From assembly GCA_902554325.1 (NCBI GenBank), contig CACDOH010000002.1:1-64000 (forward strand): DNA of 64,000 nucleotides, given 5' to 3'. Shown here in pieces: positions 1-10,517 of the stretch. The translations under genes and the position numbers were made by a program. The first letter of the stretch is position 1; the number at the start of each line of letters is the position of its first letter. A model generated the notes under the pieces. The model was not told where the DNA came from. It was given only the letters and a program-made list of their open reading frames with translations, and searched no databases. This stretch comes from an uncultured Pelagibacteraceae bacterium (GTDB lineage Bacteria; Pseudomonadota; Alphaproteobacteria; Pelagibacterales; AG-422-B15).

Positions 1-113
1 GTATGACCTCCCATCCTGTCATTGCTGTCATACATGTCAATTTCTATCTTTCTGTCTAGGTGATATGCTGTTGACAACGCAGATATTCCAGTACCTATTA
101 TAGCAATTTTCAT
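1..113 (-). CDS. FAD/NAD(P)-binding oxidoreductase, N-terminal fragment (runs off window)
   Basis: Minus-strand ATG at 113 translates to MKIAIIGTGISALSTAYHLDRKIEIDMYDSNDRMGGH, a GxGxxx dinucleotide-binding motif. Confidence 0.7.
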   Translation of the reverse strand, partial: MKIAIIGTGISALSTAYHLDRKIEIDMYDSNDRMGGH

Positions 114-158
114 ACTTCAAGTTATTGATTAAATTATAATTGATCTTAAGATGACATT

Positions 159-1007
159 ATGAGTATGACAATAAAAGTATCTGAACAAGCATGCGGTGCT
201 TCCGTTACTGGAATTGATTTAACAAGAGCACTATCAGATAACGAAATTAATGAGATAAGGACGTTATGGCTTGAACATCACATACTAAGTTTTCCAGATC
301 AAGCAATAAACGATGACGACCTAGAGAGATTCACCCTTTATTTTGGAAGTTTTGGAGACGATCCCTTTATCGCTCCTATTCCTGGAAGAAATAATATTAT
401 TGCGGTTAAGAGAACAGCCAATGAAAAGGTTCCAATTTTTGCTGATAATTGGCATACGGACTGGAGTTTTCAAGAAAACCCGCCAGCAGGTACTTGCCTA
501 TTTGGTAAGGTTATTCCAAACCAAGGTGGTGATACTTTATTTGCCAATCAGCATTTGGCATTAGAAAAGATGCCATCATCGCTTAGAAAAAAACTAGAGG
601 GCAAACAAGCAATCCATTCAGCCCTGGTTCCTTATTCCCCAGGTGGAGGTTATGGAGATAAGGATAGAGAAATGGGCCGCAGCATGGATATTCGAGCTTC
701 TGATGAAGCATATTTAAAACAATTGCATCCTATAATAATGCAGCATCCTGAAACAAAGCGGGAGGGAATTTATGGAACAATTGGTTACATTATTGGTATT
801 GATGGCATGGATAATCAAGAAGCAATGAAATTACTGTTGGAGTTAAGCGCATGGCAGTGCCAGGAAGAGTTTGTTTATAACCACAAATGGAAAAAAGATA
901 TGTTGATAATGTGGGACAATAGAAGCGTTTTACATAGAGCGACAGGAGGTTATGAGGGTCAAGAGAGACTCTTACATAGAACAACTATTGCTGCATATGA
1001 TGATTAA
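159..1007 (+). CDS. TauD/TfdA-family 2-oxoglutarate-dependent dioxygenase
   Basis: ORF with NWHTDWSF (HxD) and late H/R motif (WDNRSVLHRATGGYEGQERLLHRTTI). Confidence 0.9.
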   Translation: MSMTIKVSEQACGASVTGIDLTRALSDNEINEIRTLWLEHHILSFPDQAINDDDLERFTLYFGSFGDDPFIAPIPGRNNIIAVKRTANEKVPIFADNWHTDWSFQENPPAGTCLFGKVIPNQGGDTLFANQHLALEKMPSSLRKKLEGKQAIHSALVPYSPGGGYGDKDREMGRSMDIRASDEAYLKQLHPIIMQHPETKREGIYGTIGYIIGIDGMDNQEAMKLLLELSAWQCQEEFVYNHKWKKDMLIMWDNRSVLHRATGGYEGQERLLHRTTIAAYDD

Positions 1008-1971
1008 AGTAATCAAAGTCACATCATTAATCTTATTAATTTTAATAATTTTCGCATTATACAACTCTATCTATTTTGATATTCCAAGAAATGAGGTTGT
1101 TTCAAAACATGCAAAAGGTAATTCTGAATTTGTTGAACTAGATGACGGATCTTTAATACATATCAGAGATGAGGGCAATAAAGATGGAAAAGTATTAGTT
1201 ATGGTGCATGGTTTTAATGGTTCTTTGTTCAATTTTGAAACAATGACTCCTTTTTTAAAAGACCAATTTAGAATTTTATCACTTGATCTGCCAGCACATG
1301 GACTAACAGGATCTGTAAAATCAAACCTTTATTCTTATGATGGTTTTTATAGAGTTATAAGTGAAGTTCTTGAAAAGCAGGATATAAGAAAATTCTATCT
1401 TATAGGACATTCTATGGGTGGAATGATTGCTTGGAGGTACTCTCTAGAGCGTTCTGAGCAGATTAAAGGATTAATAATTATTGGCTCTCCATTCATTGGA
1501 AGTGAAAAAGAATACAGAGAGTTTCAATCAGTAAATGCTCCTCCAGTTGCATTTGAGTTACTTGAATCAAGAATTTTTAGAGAAATGCTGGCATATATAA
1601 CCCCTAGGTTTTTAGTTAAAGAAGGAGTGTCGCAAACAGTATATGATCAAAACTTAGTAACAGAAGAATTAGTCGATCAGTTTCATGAAATTATTTTGCA
1701 AGAAGGTTCAAGGGAAGCCATGGGAGAATTACTTATAAATTTTGAGGACAACTTTATTTCTGAAGCTGCACTTTTGAAAAATATAGATATGCCTACTTTA
1801 ATATTACACGGCGAAGAAGATAACCTAGTAGACCTCAGGTTTGTTAATCATTTTGTTGAAAAGATACCAGATGTAAAACTAGTCACTTATCCAGAAGTTG
1901 GGCATATGCCCCCAATGGAAATTCCTGAAAAACTAGCGAATGACATTGAAGCTTTTATTAAAAAAAATTAA
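997..1971 (+). CDS. alpha/beta hydrolase with N-terminal membrane anchor
   Basis: HGFNGS oxyanion motif, GHSMGG nucleophile elbow, late GHMPPMEIPE; start trimmed from 952 to ATG overlapping the previous stop. Confidence 0.85.
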   Translation: MMIKVIKVTSLILLILIIFALYNSIYFDIPRNEVVSKHAKGNSEFVELDDGSLIHIRDEGNKDGKVLVMVHGFNGSLFNFETMTPFLKDQFRILSLDLPAHGLTGSVKSNLYSYDGFYRVISEVLEKQDIRKFYLIGHSMGGMIAWRYSLERSEQIKGLIIIGSPFIGSEKEYREFQSVNAPPVAFELLESRIFREMLAYITPRFLVKEGVSQTVYDQNLVTEELVDQFHEIILQEGSREAMGELLINFEDNFISEAALLKNIDMPTLILHGEEDNLVDLRFVNHFVEKIPDVKLVTYPEVGHMPPMEIPEKLANDIEAFIKKN

Positions 1972-1984
1972 AAAAAGTAAATCA

Positions 1985-2677
1985 CTAAATTTCCTTTAAT
2001 GTAAGACCACTTAGATTTGCAGGGACTGCAACATCCATCATTTGAGGGTTAGCAAGATTTAAATTATCCATTATTTCAGCATACTCTTCTGCACTATTTA
2101 CTTGAAGACGTGGATTGTTTTTCTTTTCATTGCCAATAGATGAATATTTATTACCTTTATAATCGTGCGCTGGATAAACTAAAGTCTCTTCAGGAAGTAT
2201 TAATAAACGCTCAAAAATTGAGTTATATGCGTCCTCAGAATTGCCATTCTGAAAATCTGTTCTTCCAGTGCCATTAATTAATAATGTATCACCAGTGAAA
2301 ATACGGTCTCGCATAACGAAGCAATACGAGTCATCTGTGTGTCCTGGAGTATAAAGAGCTTGTAAAACAATTCCATCTATACTTATTTTCTCATTATCTT
2401 TTACTTTTAAGTTAACCACTTCTGATTTTGAGTGTTCTCCCATAATTGTTTGGCATTGAGTTCTTTCTTTTAATTCTGCCATGGCAGATATATGATCAGC
2501 GTGAATGTGAGTGTCGATAACTTTTACCAACCTCAAATCTAAGTCATTCAGCAAATCAGTATAAATTGATGTATGTTCTAATACTGGATCAATTATTAAG
2601 GCTTCACGACCCTTATCGCTTGCAACGATATACGTGTAAGTAGATGATTTCTCGTCAAAAAGTTGTTTAAAAATCAT
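1985..2677 (-). CDS. MBL-fold hydrolase, ETHE1/persulfide-dioxygenase-like
   Basis: THIHADH metal-binding motif, TPGHTDDS, FTGDTLLINGTGRTDF, YPAHDYKG. Confidence 0.8.
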   Translation of the reverse strand: MIFKQLFDEKSSTYTYIVASDKGREALIIDPVLEHTSIYTDLLNDLDLRLVKVIDTHIHADHISAMAELKERTQCQTIMGEHSKSEVVNLKVKDNEKISIDGIVLQALYTPGHTDDSYCFVMRDRIFTGDTLLINGTGRTDFQNGNSEDAYNSIFERLLILPEETLVYPAHDYKGNKYSSIGNEKKNNPRLQVNSAEEYAEIMDNLNLANPQMMDVAVPANLSGLTLKEI

Positions 2678-2756
2678 TTTGAATCAACATCTTATAAAAA
2701 ATTGAACAGAAAGCAATCTTGTTTATAATAATTCTAAATTAATAAAGGGGAATTAA

Positions 2757-3419
2757 ATGACTTTAAAAATTAATAGCATGTGTCCAGATTTTGAAGCTAA
2801 GACTTCAGAAGGGGACATATCTTTTCATGAATGGCTAGGAAATAGTTGGGGAGTGTTGTTTTCTCACCCTAAGGATTTCACACCCGTTTGCACGACAGAA
2901 CTAGGTGTATTGGCTGGGATGAAAGACGAATTCGATAAAAGAAATGTAAAAGTAATTGGACTCAGTGTTGATGGAGTTGAAGATCATGTAAAATGGTTAG
3001 ACGATATCAAAGATGTTTCAGGTATCAGGCCAACTTATCCAATAATTGCCGATGAAGATTTAAAAGTTGCTAAGCTTTTTAATATGCTCGAAGGTGATGC
3101 TGGTACATCATCAATGGGAAGAACTGCTGTAGACAATGAAACTGTTCGTACAATATTTGTTGTAAGGCCAGATAAAAGAATTGGTTTATATCTTACATAT
3201 CCTATGGCTACTGGCAGAAATTTTCATGAAATATTGCGAGCAATTGATTCAATGCAGCTTACAGCAAATCATAAAGTTGCAACGCCAGCTAACTGGCAAA
3301 AAGGAGAAGATGTTGTAATACTTCCTGCGGTTAAAAATGAGGATGCAGAAAAAATATATCCTGATGGGTGGGAAACTGTAAAACCTTACTTACGTAAGGT
3401 GCCCGATCCCTCGAAATAA
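2757..3419 (+). CDS. 1-Cys peroxiredoxin (Prx6-type, AhpC/TSA family)
   Basis: HPKDFTPVCTTELG active site; long Prx6-type C-terminus. Confidence 0.9.
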   Translation: MTLKINSMCPDFEAKTSEGDISFHEWLGNSWGVLFSHPKDFTPVCTTELGVLAGMKDEFDKRNVKVIGLSVDGVEDHVKWLDDIKDVSGIRPTYPIIADEDLKVAKLFNMLEGDAGTSSMGRTAVDNETVRTIFVVRPDKRIGLYLTYPMATGRNFHEILRAIDSMQLTANHKVATPANWQKGEDVVILPAVKNEDAEKIYPDGWETVKPYLRKVPDPSK

Positions 3420-3420
3420 A

Positions 3421-4074
3421 TTGGATAGTAAACTCTTATCCAAACAATCTCAGCATTGGGAAAATAATTTCCAAAATAAGCCTGAGATGTTTGGAATAGA
3501 TCCCAGTATAGCTGCTATCAAATCTGCAAAAATATTCAAATCCCATAGAATTAATAAAGTTTTAGAAATAGGAGCTGGCCAGGGTCGTGATACTCTATAT
3601 TTCGCTAAACAAGGTTTCAAAATTGACTCTTTAGATTACAGTAAAAAAGCAATTCATGACATAATCGAAAAAAGTAAAATAAATCGTTTAGACAATCTCA
3701 TTACTCCTAAGGTTCATGATATGAGATTGCCCTTACCTTATAAGAATGAATGCTTTGAAGCATGTTATTCACACATGCTTTACTGTATGGCATTTTCGAT
3801 GAATGAGATTATATCATTAAATAATGAAGTTTTAAGAATATTAAAAAAGGGAGGTATAAATATTTTTACTGTTCGTAATACATTGGACGGTGATTACAAA
3901 AATGGCATTCATAGAGATGAAGATTTATATGAAAATGATGGATTTATTGTACATTTTTTTTCGATAGAAAAAATAAAGAAGCTTCTAAATGGGTTCGAAT
4001 TAATAAAAATTGATGATTTTAATGAGGGAAAGTTTCCGAGAAAATTATATAAAGTTGTACTTAAGAAATTATGA
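3421..4074 (+). CDS. class I SAM-dependent methyltransferase
   Basis: LEIGAGQGRDTLYFA motif I; TTG start. Confidence 0.8.
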   Translation: MDSKLLSKQSQHWENNFQNKPEMFGIDPSIAAIKSAKIFKSHRINKVLEIGAGQGRDTLYFAKQGFKIDSLDYSKKAIHDIIEKSKINRLDNLITPKVHDMRLPLPYKNECFEACYSHMLYCMAFSMNEIISLNNEVLRILKKGGINIFTVRNTLDGDYKNGIHRDEDLYENDGFIVHFFSIEKIKKLLNGFELIKIDDFNEGKFPRKLYKVVLKKL

Positions 4075-5387
4075 AAATTGATAAAACATTGCAACTTCCT
4101 TGCGGTGTAGAGATAAAAAATAGATTTTTAAAATCTGCAATGACTGAAGGTATTGCAAATAGTGATGCATTATCAAACGAACGTCATGTAAAACTATATG
4201 AACGCTGGGCAAAAGGGGGTACAGGAATCTCAATTACTGGCAATGTACAAATAGACCATCGGTACATTGAGCGCGCTGGAAATGTTGTTATAGAAGGGAC
4301 ACAAACAAATGAAAGCTTAGCAGCTTTAGCAAATTGGTCTCAGGCTGGAAAACAGAACAATACCCAGTTATGGATGCAGCTCAGTCACGCAGGGCGTCAA
4401 ACCCCATTTTCTATCAATAAAAAATCAGTAGCACCTTCAGTCAAACCTATGCCGACTTTAGGTGGAGTTTTGAAGTTTGGGGTACCCGAGGAACTCTCAC
4501 ACACTCAAATTCTAGATATCATTGATCGATTTATTAACGCTGCTGAAATTGCAAAACAAACTGGTTTTACTGGCGTACAACTACATTCAGCGCATGGATA
4601 TTTATTATCAGAATTTTTGTCACCAAATATAAATAATAGAACTGATCAATGGGGTGGGAGTATAGAAAATAGGTCAAGATTGTTGATTAGTATTATTGAT
4701 GGGATCAGAACAAAAGTTGGAAATAGCTTTCCCATATCTATAAAATTAAATTCATCAGATTTTCAAAAAGGTGGTTTTACCCATGAGGAAAGTATTGAAG
4801 TTGCCAAACTACTTAATTTAACCTCATTGGATTTGCTTGAGATTTCTGGAGGTACATATGAAAATTTTGCAGCCTTGGAAATTGATTCTTTTAACCTAAA
4901 AAAAATGAAAACAATAAAACCTCAAAGAAGTACAGTTGTAAGAGAGGCTTATTTTTTTAAATATGCAGAGGAAATCAAAAAGTTTCTTTCAATTCCTCTT
5001 GCCGTAACCGGAGGTTTTCGCACTATTGATGGAATGAATAGCGCACTCAATAGTGGAGCCTGTGATGTTATAGGTCTTGGAAGACCTTTATGCTCCGAAC
5101 CTGAAATTATTAATGAATTGATAAGTGGAGAAAAAAAGTCAGCTACACTTTATGAGAATATTCTTCAATTTGGACCTTGGATATTTGGCCTTAACAGTCC
5201 GATTGCATTGATGAGGTCTAATAATAAAGCAGCTCAAGTATATTGGTGCTATCGACAAATTTTAAAAATGGCTAACGGTGAAGAAGTTAATAACAAGCTT
5301 AGTTTAACAAAAGCTTTATTTGATCATTTTAGAGAAGATTCAGCCAACAGTAAAAAATACCAAGAATATTGGAGTGATCTAAATTGA
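4071..5387 (+). CDS. NADH:flavin oxidoreductase / old yellow enzyme family
   Basis: TIM-barrel OYE motifs: HAGRQTP, GVQLHSAHGYLLSEFLSPNINNRTDQWGGSIENRSR. Confidence 0.9.
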   Translation: MKIDKTLQLPCGVEIKNRFLKSAMTEGIANSDALSNERHVKLYERWAKGGTGISITGNVQIDHRYIERAGNVVIEGTQTNESLAALANWSQAGKQNNTQLWMQLSHAGRQTPFSINKKSVAPSVKPMPTLGGVLKFGVPEELSHTQILDIIDRFINAAEIAKQTGFTGVQLHSAHGYLLSEFLSPNINNRTDQWGGSIENRSRLLISIIDGIRTKVGNSFPISIKLNSSDFQKGGFTHEESIEVAKLLNLTSLDLLEISGGTYENFAALEIDSFNLKKMKTIKPQRSTVVREAYFFKYAEEIKKFLSIPLAVTGGFRTIDGMNSALNSGACDVIGLGRPLCSEPEIINELISGEKKSATLYENILQFGPWIFGLNSPIALMRSNNKAAQVYWCYRQILKMANGEEVNNKLSLTKALFDHFREDSANSKKYQEYWSDLN

Positions 5388-5911
5388 AGAGATTAATCAT
5401 TCTTATAATTCTCTTTTCAAATTTTGCTTTTGCAGATCAAAAAGATGGTCGCTTGATTGAGCTTTTTGATAAGTTATTTTTAAGTACTAATAATATGGAG
5501 GCTAGTAAGCTTCTGTTTAATATATGGAATATATGGTCTATAGCCGATAATCAAGAAACGCAGATTTTATTTGATGAAGCAAATCAATTCATGGATGTTG
5601 GTGAATTAGATAACGCAATTGAATTATTTTCAAAAGTTATTGAGCAAAGCCCAGAATTTGCCGAAGGTTGGAACAAGAGAGCCACTGTTTATTTTTTAAA
5701 AGGTGAATTAAACAAATCTATATCAGATATTGAAAAGACATTAAATCTAGAGCCTCGTCATTTTGGCGCACTTGACGGTTTAGCCGAAATTTACCTAATG
5801 CAAGATGACCTCGTAGGTGCCGCTGTAATTTATAGGCGAATTTTAGAAATTATTCCTTCAAGCAAGAAATCTCAAGACAGATTAAAATTAATCAATGATT
5901 TACTAGTCTGA
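5384..5911 (+). CDS. TPR-repeat protein with signal peptide
   Basis: Hydrophobic N-terminus plus tandem TPR-like helices (AEGWNKRATVYFLKGELNKSISDIEKTLNLEP). Confidence 0.75.
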   Translation: MKRLIILIILFSNFAFADQKDGRLIELFDKLFLSTNNMEASKLLFNIWNIWSIADNQETQILFDEANQFMDVGELDNAIELFSKVIEQSPEFAEGWNKRATVYFLKGELNKSISDIEKTLNLEPRHFGALDGLAEIYLMQDDLVGAAVIYRRILEIIPSSKKSQDRLKLINDLLV

Positions 5912-6471
5912 TGTGTGGGCGTTACGTGCTTTCAGATACAGAAGCAGTTAAAGAAAAATTTAAAACTAAAGTATCAGCATCATTTAATATTGCGCCATCA
6001 CAAGATGTTCTAGTACTTAAACCAAATCCTGAAATGATTAAGTGGTCTTATTCTCCAAAATGGAAAGAGGACATGAAACTTATTAATTGTCGCCATGAAA
6101 CGTTGCTTGAGAAGCCGTCTTTTAAAGGTTCCATGCGATGTGTTTTTGTTGCAAATGGATGGATTGAATGGCAAAGATTAAAAAACGAAAAAAAACCTTT
6201 TTTTCATTCTATAAAGACTGAACTCATTTATTTTGCTGGAATTTACAATTTAACAAGTGGTTGTGCGGTGGTAACATGTCAATCATCTCAACATATTGCT
6301 CAAGTTCATCATCGTCAGCCATTGTTGTTAGAAGAAAAACAGATAGGTGAATGGCTATCGGGCAAGCATCAAATAGAAAGAAAAAAAGATGATCAAGTTA
6401 ACTTTTATGAGATATCTAAACAAATAAATAGTCCAAAAAATAATAACAGTCAGTTGTTAGAACAAATTTAA
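5911..6471 (+). CDS. SOS response-associated peptidase (SRAP/YedK/HMCES family)
   Basis: N-terminal MCGRY with catalytic Cys2, FNIAPSQ, NGWIEWQ, HHRQPLLL. Confidence 0.85.
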   Translation: MCGRYVLSDTEAVKEKFKTKVSASFNIAPSQDVLVLKPNPEMIKWSYSPKWKEDMKLINCRHETLLEKPSFKGSMRCVFVANGWIEWQRLKNEKKPFFHSIKTELIYFAGIYNLTSGCAVVTCQSSQHIAQVHHRQPLLLEEKQIGEWLSGKHQIERKKDDQVNFYEISKQINSPKNNNSQLLEQI

Positions 6472-6487
6472 AATATATAATTCGTTC

Positions 6488-8092
6488 ATGAGTAAGGTAT
6501 ATCATTTCATAGACAGCACATTTATAGACTTAGGAAGACAGTTTAAGCTTAGTTACTTGCCACCACTCATGATTTACTTAGCTGCTGGTGTTGCTGGATT
6601 AACAGGAATAGTTGGAACTTTTTTTGTCAAAGACTATCTCAACTTATCTGCCGCATTTCTTGCAGGCCTTGGTTTTTGGGCTGGAATTCCGTGGGCATTA
6701 AAAATGCCACTAGGTCATTTAGTTGATTTGATTTGGGAGCGAAAAAATTATCTTGTATATATAGGAGCTTCATTAATCGCCATAAGCCTAGGCATTATGT
6801 ATGGGCTAATTGCCCACACAGGGTTTATGTCACAATTCCTTAATATTGAAACCTGGTATGTGATCAGTGTATTGCTAGCACCAATTGGATATGTTGTGCA
6901 AGACGTCGTAGCTGATGCAATGACTGTTGAAGCTGTTCCAAGTTTAGATGAAGAAGGCAAACTTTATTCACCTGAGTTAATAAAAAATATGCATACCACA
7001 ATGCAAACTTTGGGAAGGTTTGCAATCATAGGAGGTACTGTTATTGTTGCTTTAATTAATGTAATCATTTTCAGTAGTGTTGAAGCTGAAACAGAGCAAG
7101 AAAAAATACTGTTATATGCAAATATTTATCTCTTTGCATTGATCATCCCTTTAATTTCAGTACTAGGCGTATTTCTCTCAATTTACCTAAGAAACAAAAG
7201 AAGAAATAAATTATCAAATGCTGGCGTTGAAGAGAAGATAGAGAGTGAGGAAACAAAAGTTGATTGGTGGATACTTGGGGGCTCACTTATTTTTGTCATA
7301 TTTACTCTTACTGTAGGTGGTTTCAATCTTCCTTATGCTCAAGAGATCGTTTTTGTAGGATCAGTAAGCATTATTTTCTTTTTGATGGCTAAGCTAATGC
7401 GAGAGTTGCCTGAATCAATGCGACTAACTATTTTAGGAACTGCAATAATAATATTTATTTTTAGAGCTATGCCAGGTCCTGGTGCAGGTTTGACTTGGTT
7501 TGAAATAGATAATTTAGGTTTTGATGAACAATTTTTTTCAGTCCTTTCTTTACTCGCTTCATTTCTAACATTACTGGGAATAATTGTTTTAAGACCGTTT
7601 ATGGTAAATAACTCGATAGCAAAAATTATTGTAATTTTATCTATTGCTGGGGCAGTTTTATTTTTGCCAAGTGTTGGTATGTATTATGGATTTCATCAGT
7701 GGACAGCTTCCTTAACAAATGATGTAGTTGATGCGCGTTTCATAGCTATCTTTAATACTGCGCTTGAGTCACCTTTGGGGCAAGTATCGATGATACCATT
7801 GCTTGCTTGGATTGCGAGAAATGCGCCCGCTCATCTTAAAGCAACATTTTTTGCTGTATTTGCCTCTTTTACTAATCTTGCTCTATCCGCAAGTTCATTG
7901 TTTACAAAATACCTCAATCAAATTTATGAAGTCACCAGGGAAGTAAAGGATAAAATTACAAATGAAATTCTTTCAGTTGCAGATTACTCTGAATTGGGCA
8001 TTTTACTTATTGTGATAACACTACTCACCCTTTTGGTCCCAATATTTTCTGTTATAATTATTCAGAGAACAAGATTGAAAACAAATGAGTAA
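6488..8092 (+). CDS. MFS-type membrane transporter, possibly folate/biopterin transporter-like
   Basis: About 12 hydrophobic segments; FWAGIPWALKMPLGHLVDL motif. Confidence 0.7.
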   Translation: MSKVYHFIDSTFIDLGRQFKLSYLPPLMIYLAAGVAGLTGIVGTFFVKDYLNLSAAFLAGLGFWAGIPWALKMPLGHLVDLIWERKNYLVYIGASLIAISLGIMYGLIAHTGFMSQFLNIETWYVISVLLAPIGYVVQDVVADAMTVEAVPSLDEEGKLYSPELIKNMHTTMQTLGRFAIIGGTVIVALINVIIFSSVEAETEQEKILLYANIYLFALIIPLISVLGVFLSIYLRNKRRNKLSNAGVEEKIESEETKVDWWILGGSLIFVIFTLTVGGFNLPYAQEIVFVGSVSIIFFLMAKLMRELPESMRLTILGTAIIIFIFRAMPGPGAGLTWFEIDNLGFDEQFFSVLSLLASFLTLLGIIVLRPFMVNNSIAKIIVILSIAGAVLFLPSVGMYYGFHQWTASLTNDVVDARFIAIFNTALESPLGQVSMIPLLAWIARNAPAHLKATFFAVFASFTNLALSASSLFTKYLNQIYEVTREVKDKITNEILSVADYSELGILLIVITLLTLLVPIFSVIIIQRTRLKTNE

Positions 8093-8101
8093 AATTTATT
8101 T

Positions 8102-8269
8102 ATGAAGAATGTACTGCAGATACTTGGAGTTTTTTTTATTGGTGCATTAATTGGTTTTATGCTCATGGGTTTTGGTTTGTCAGTTGATGTATCGATGATG
8201 GCAGGTACAGCTGTAATATTGGTTTTAGCTTATTTAGTAACTAAGCAAAATAACAAGGGGAAGAAATAA
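8102..8269 (+). CDS. small membrane protein (55 aa), not in ORF track
   Basis: ATG at 8102, MKNVLQILGVFFIGALIGFMLMGFGLSVDVSMMAGTAVILVLAYLVTKQNNKGKK*, packed between the 8092 stop and the 8270 start. Confidence 0.65.
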   Translation: MKNVLQILGVFFIGALIGFMLMGFGLSVDVSMMAGTAVILVLAYLVTKQNNKGKK

Positions 8270-9124
8270 ATGGCAACTATTCCAAGTGAGCAGATTAAAA
8301 CTAAAGAAATATTAGACTGGAAGGGTTTACATTTACTCAATTTTAAAACATCTTCTTGTTCACAAAAACTTCGAATTTACCTTAACTTAAAAAAAATCAG
8401 CTGGACTTCGCACAGTGTAAATCTCGCAACAGGAAAAAATTATACAGAATGGTTTTTAGGTATCAATCCTAAAGGGCTCATTCCAGTACTTGTGGATGAT
8501 GGGCATGTTGAAATTGAAAGCAATGACATACTAATGTATCTTGAAAAAAAATACCCTCAAAATCCTTTGTTCGACGAGCATGAAGAGGAAAATATGAATA
8601 CTCTTCTTAAAGATGAGGATGTTCTTCATGAAGATATTAGAAACATTGCTTATCGTTATATGTTTGGCGGTCTAGGCAAAAAGAGCTCTAAGGGACTTGA
8701 AGTATTCAAAAACTATAAATCTTCTAATTCTGAACTTGATAAACTTAAGATGAAAGAGGTCGAATTTTATGAAACCTACGACAAAGAAGGAATTACTGAT
8801 GACGCTGTAAAACAGTCATTGGTTAAATTTTGTGAGCGTTACGACAAATTTGAGGGCCTTCTAACTAAACAAAAATATTTAATGGGCGATAAGCTCTCGT
8901 TGCTAGACCTTGCATGGTTTATTTACACATATCGGCTCTATGTATCTGGATTTCCTTTTCGTAAGTTATATCCAAATGTATCAAATTGGTTTCATGATCT
9001 TTATTCACAAAATGAATTTTATAAGGAAGTAAACGACCCTTTGATTCTAAAATTAATTAGGCAGTATGCAAAAATAACAACAGCGCTTAATGGAAGATCA
9101 ATAAAGGCATTAATACCAAAATAA
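8270..9124 (+). CDS. glutathione S-transferase family protein
   Basis: Thioredoxin-like N-domain (SSCSQKLRIYLNLKKISW...NPKGLIPVLVDDGHVEIESNDILMYLEKKYP). Confidence 0.85.
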   Translation: MATIPSEQIKTKEILDWKGLHLLNFKTSSCSQKLRIYLNLKKISWTSHSVNLATGKNYTEWFLGINPKGLIPVLVDDGHVEIESNDILMYLEKKYPQNPLFDEHEEENMNTLLKDEDVLHEDIRNIAYRYMFGGLGKKSSKGLEVFKNYKSSNSELDKLKMKEVEFYETYDKEGITDDAVKQSLVKFCERYDKFEGLLTKQKYLMGDKLSLLDLAWFIYTYRLYVSGFPFRKLYPNVSNWFHDLYSQNEFYKEVNDPLILKLIRQYAKITTALNGRSIKALIPK

Positions 9125-10440
9125 TGAGCAAAGATCGTGACGTTAAACTTGAGGGATATTACAAATCCCATTGGCCAGTAGAATGTGGAGGTAACCGCAG
9201 ACAAAAAGCTGCCAATGGAAGATTGGATGTAAAAAATAAACAAGCACGTGTACAGAGTATTCGTAACGAAAAATGGAATGTTATGACCATTTTTCGAGAG
9301 CGCGAAGAACTTTTTCTTGGAGGCACTATGCCAAGTTTTACTGGTCCGCCTCCATTTGGTTGGGTTCAAAAAATTGATCCTCAAACTCTTGAAGTTATTA
9401 ATGAGACACCTCGACTTCCCTGTGGTGAGCATGTTTGGTGCGGAGCCATTGCTGCCCATCAAAACGGCAACATCATTAAAGTTAATGGCAATTATATGCA
9501 TAGTATTACTAATCAATGTGAAGTCGACATTGAAAAAAAGCTTCCAATTGACCAAGCACATAATGGGTTATTGGTCTTGTCTGATGGTTCTATTGTAACC
9601 AAAGACCTTCGCCTTGAGGGGCAGGGTAGGTCAACCATCACGCGACTGAACGATAAACTAGAGTTAATGCATGAACCTTTTTTATTACCTGAAGGTTCAA
9701 TGGGAAGGATTGCTTCAGATAAAAATGATGATGGTGAATTTATCTACATACCTGGAATAGAAAAAATATGGAAAATAAGAGTTGATGAAAAGCTTTCTGT
9801 GGATGGGAATTGGTCGCCAACCTATCGTTCAACCGATGATGATCAAGGCCTATCTTGGGACGGGTGTATTTCAGATGGATCCATGTGGCTAATGAATAAC
9901 GGCGATATAGATTCACTGAGAGCAATATACTCAACCCATCCTAATGGTAGGTTTAATAAAGCACCTAAGGAACTAAGTTGGAGAAGAAGCGCCCCTTGGA
10001 GTTGTAAGCAGAGATTGTATAAATTTGATCTCTATTCTAATGAATTTCAGTATATAGAGCCATTTGAAAAATCTGGAGGTGGTATAATAGCCCCACCAGT
10101 AAATATACCAGAACATAACATATGTGTTTGTTGGGATAGTATTAATGGGGGACTAGCAGGCATTGATACCACAGCAAAAAAAATTGATCTTTCCTGGAAA
10201 ATTGATGATATCCGTCCAACAATGCAGCCTGTTGTTTTTCCTGAAAGCAAAGAACTAGTTATTAATAGTTTTGAAGAAAATGATGATAAATTGGTTGTGA
10301 TTGATTTAACTAATGGCAATATTTTAGATAAAGTTTCTCTTAAGTCGCCGTTAGCAAATGGTATGTTTTTAACACCTGGTTTAAATAATGATATTTTTTA
10401 CTGCACAACAAGAACAATAGCCAGGGTGAGTTGGACGTAA
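9124..10440 (+). CDS. conserved hypothetical protein, beta-propeller-like
   Basis: 438-aa ORF with repeated beta-rich NG/DG units, overlaps the GST stop. Confidence 0.6.
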   Translation: MSKDRDVKLEGYYKSHWPVECGGNRRQKAANGRLDVKNKQARVQSIRNEKWNVMTIFREREELFLGGTMPSFTGPPPFGWVQKIDPQTLEVINETPRLPCGEHVWCGAIAAHQNGNIIKVNGNYMHSITNQCEVDIEKKLPIDQAHNGLLVLSDGSIVTKDLRLEGQGRSTITRLNDKLELMHEPFLLPEGSMGRIASDKNDDGEFIYIPGIEKIWKIRVDEKLSVDGNWSPTYRSTDDDQGLSWDGCISDGSMWLMNNGDIDSLRAIYSTHPNGRFNKAPKELSWRRSAPWSCKQRLYKFDLYSNEFQYIEPFEKSGGGIIAPPVNIPEHNICVCWDSINGGLAGIDTTAKKIDLSWKIDDIRPTMQPVVFPESKELVINSFEENDDKLVVIDLTNGNILDKVSLKSPLANGMFLTPGLNNDIFYCTTRTIARVSWT

Positions 10441-10517
10441 CATACATTTAATTTTTAGTTCTTTTCATTATGTATATGTTGGAGTTAATATAATCGTTTA
10501 ATTATAAAGGAGAAAAT

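Noticed and set aside
9019-9561. 180-aa minus-strand ORF
   Set aside because: Antisense to the GST and beta-propeller genes, no family features, overlaps strong coding ORFs
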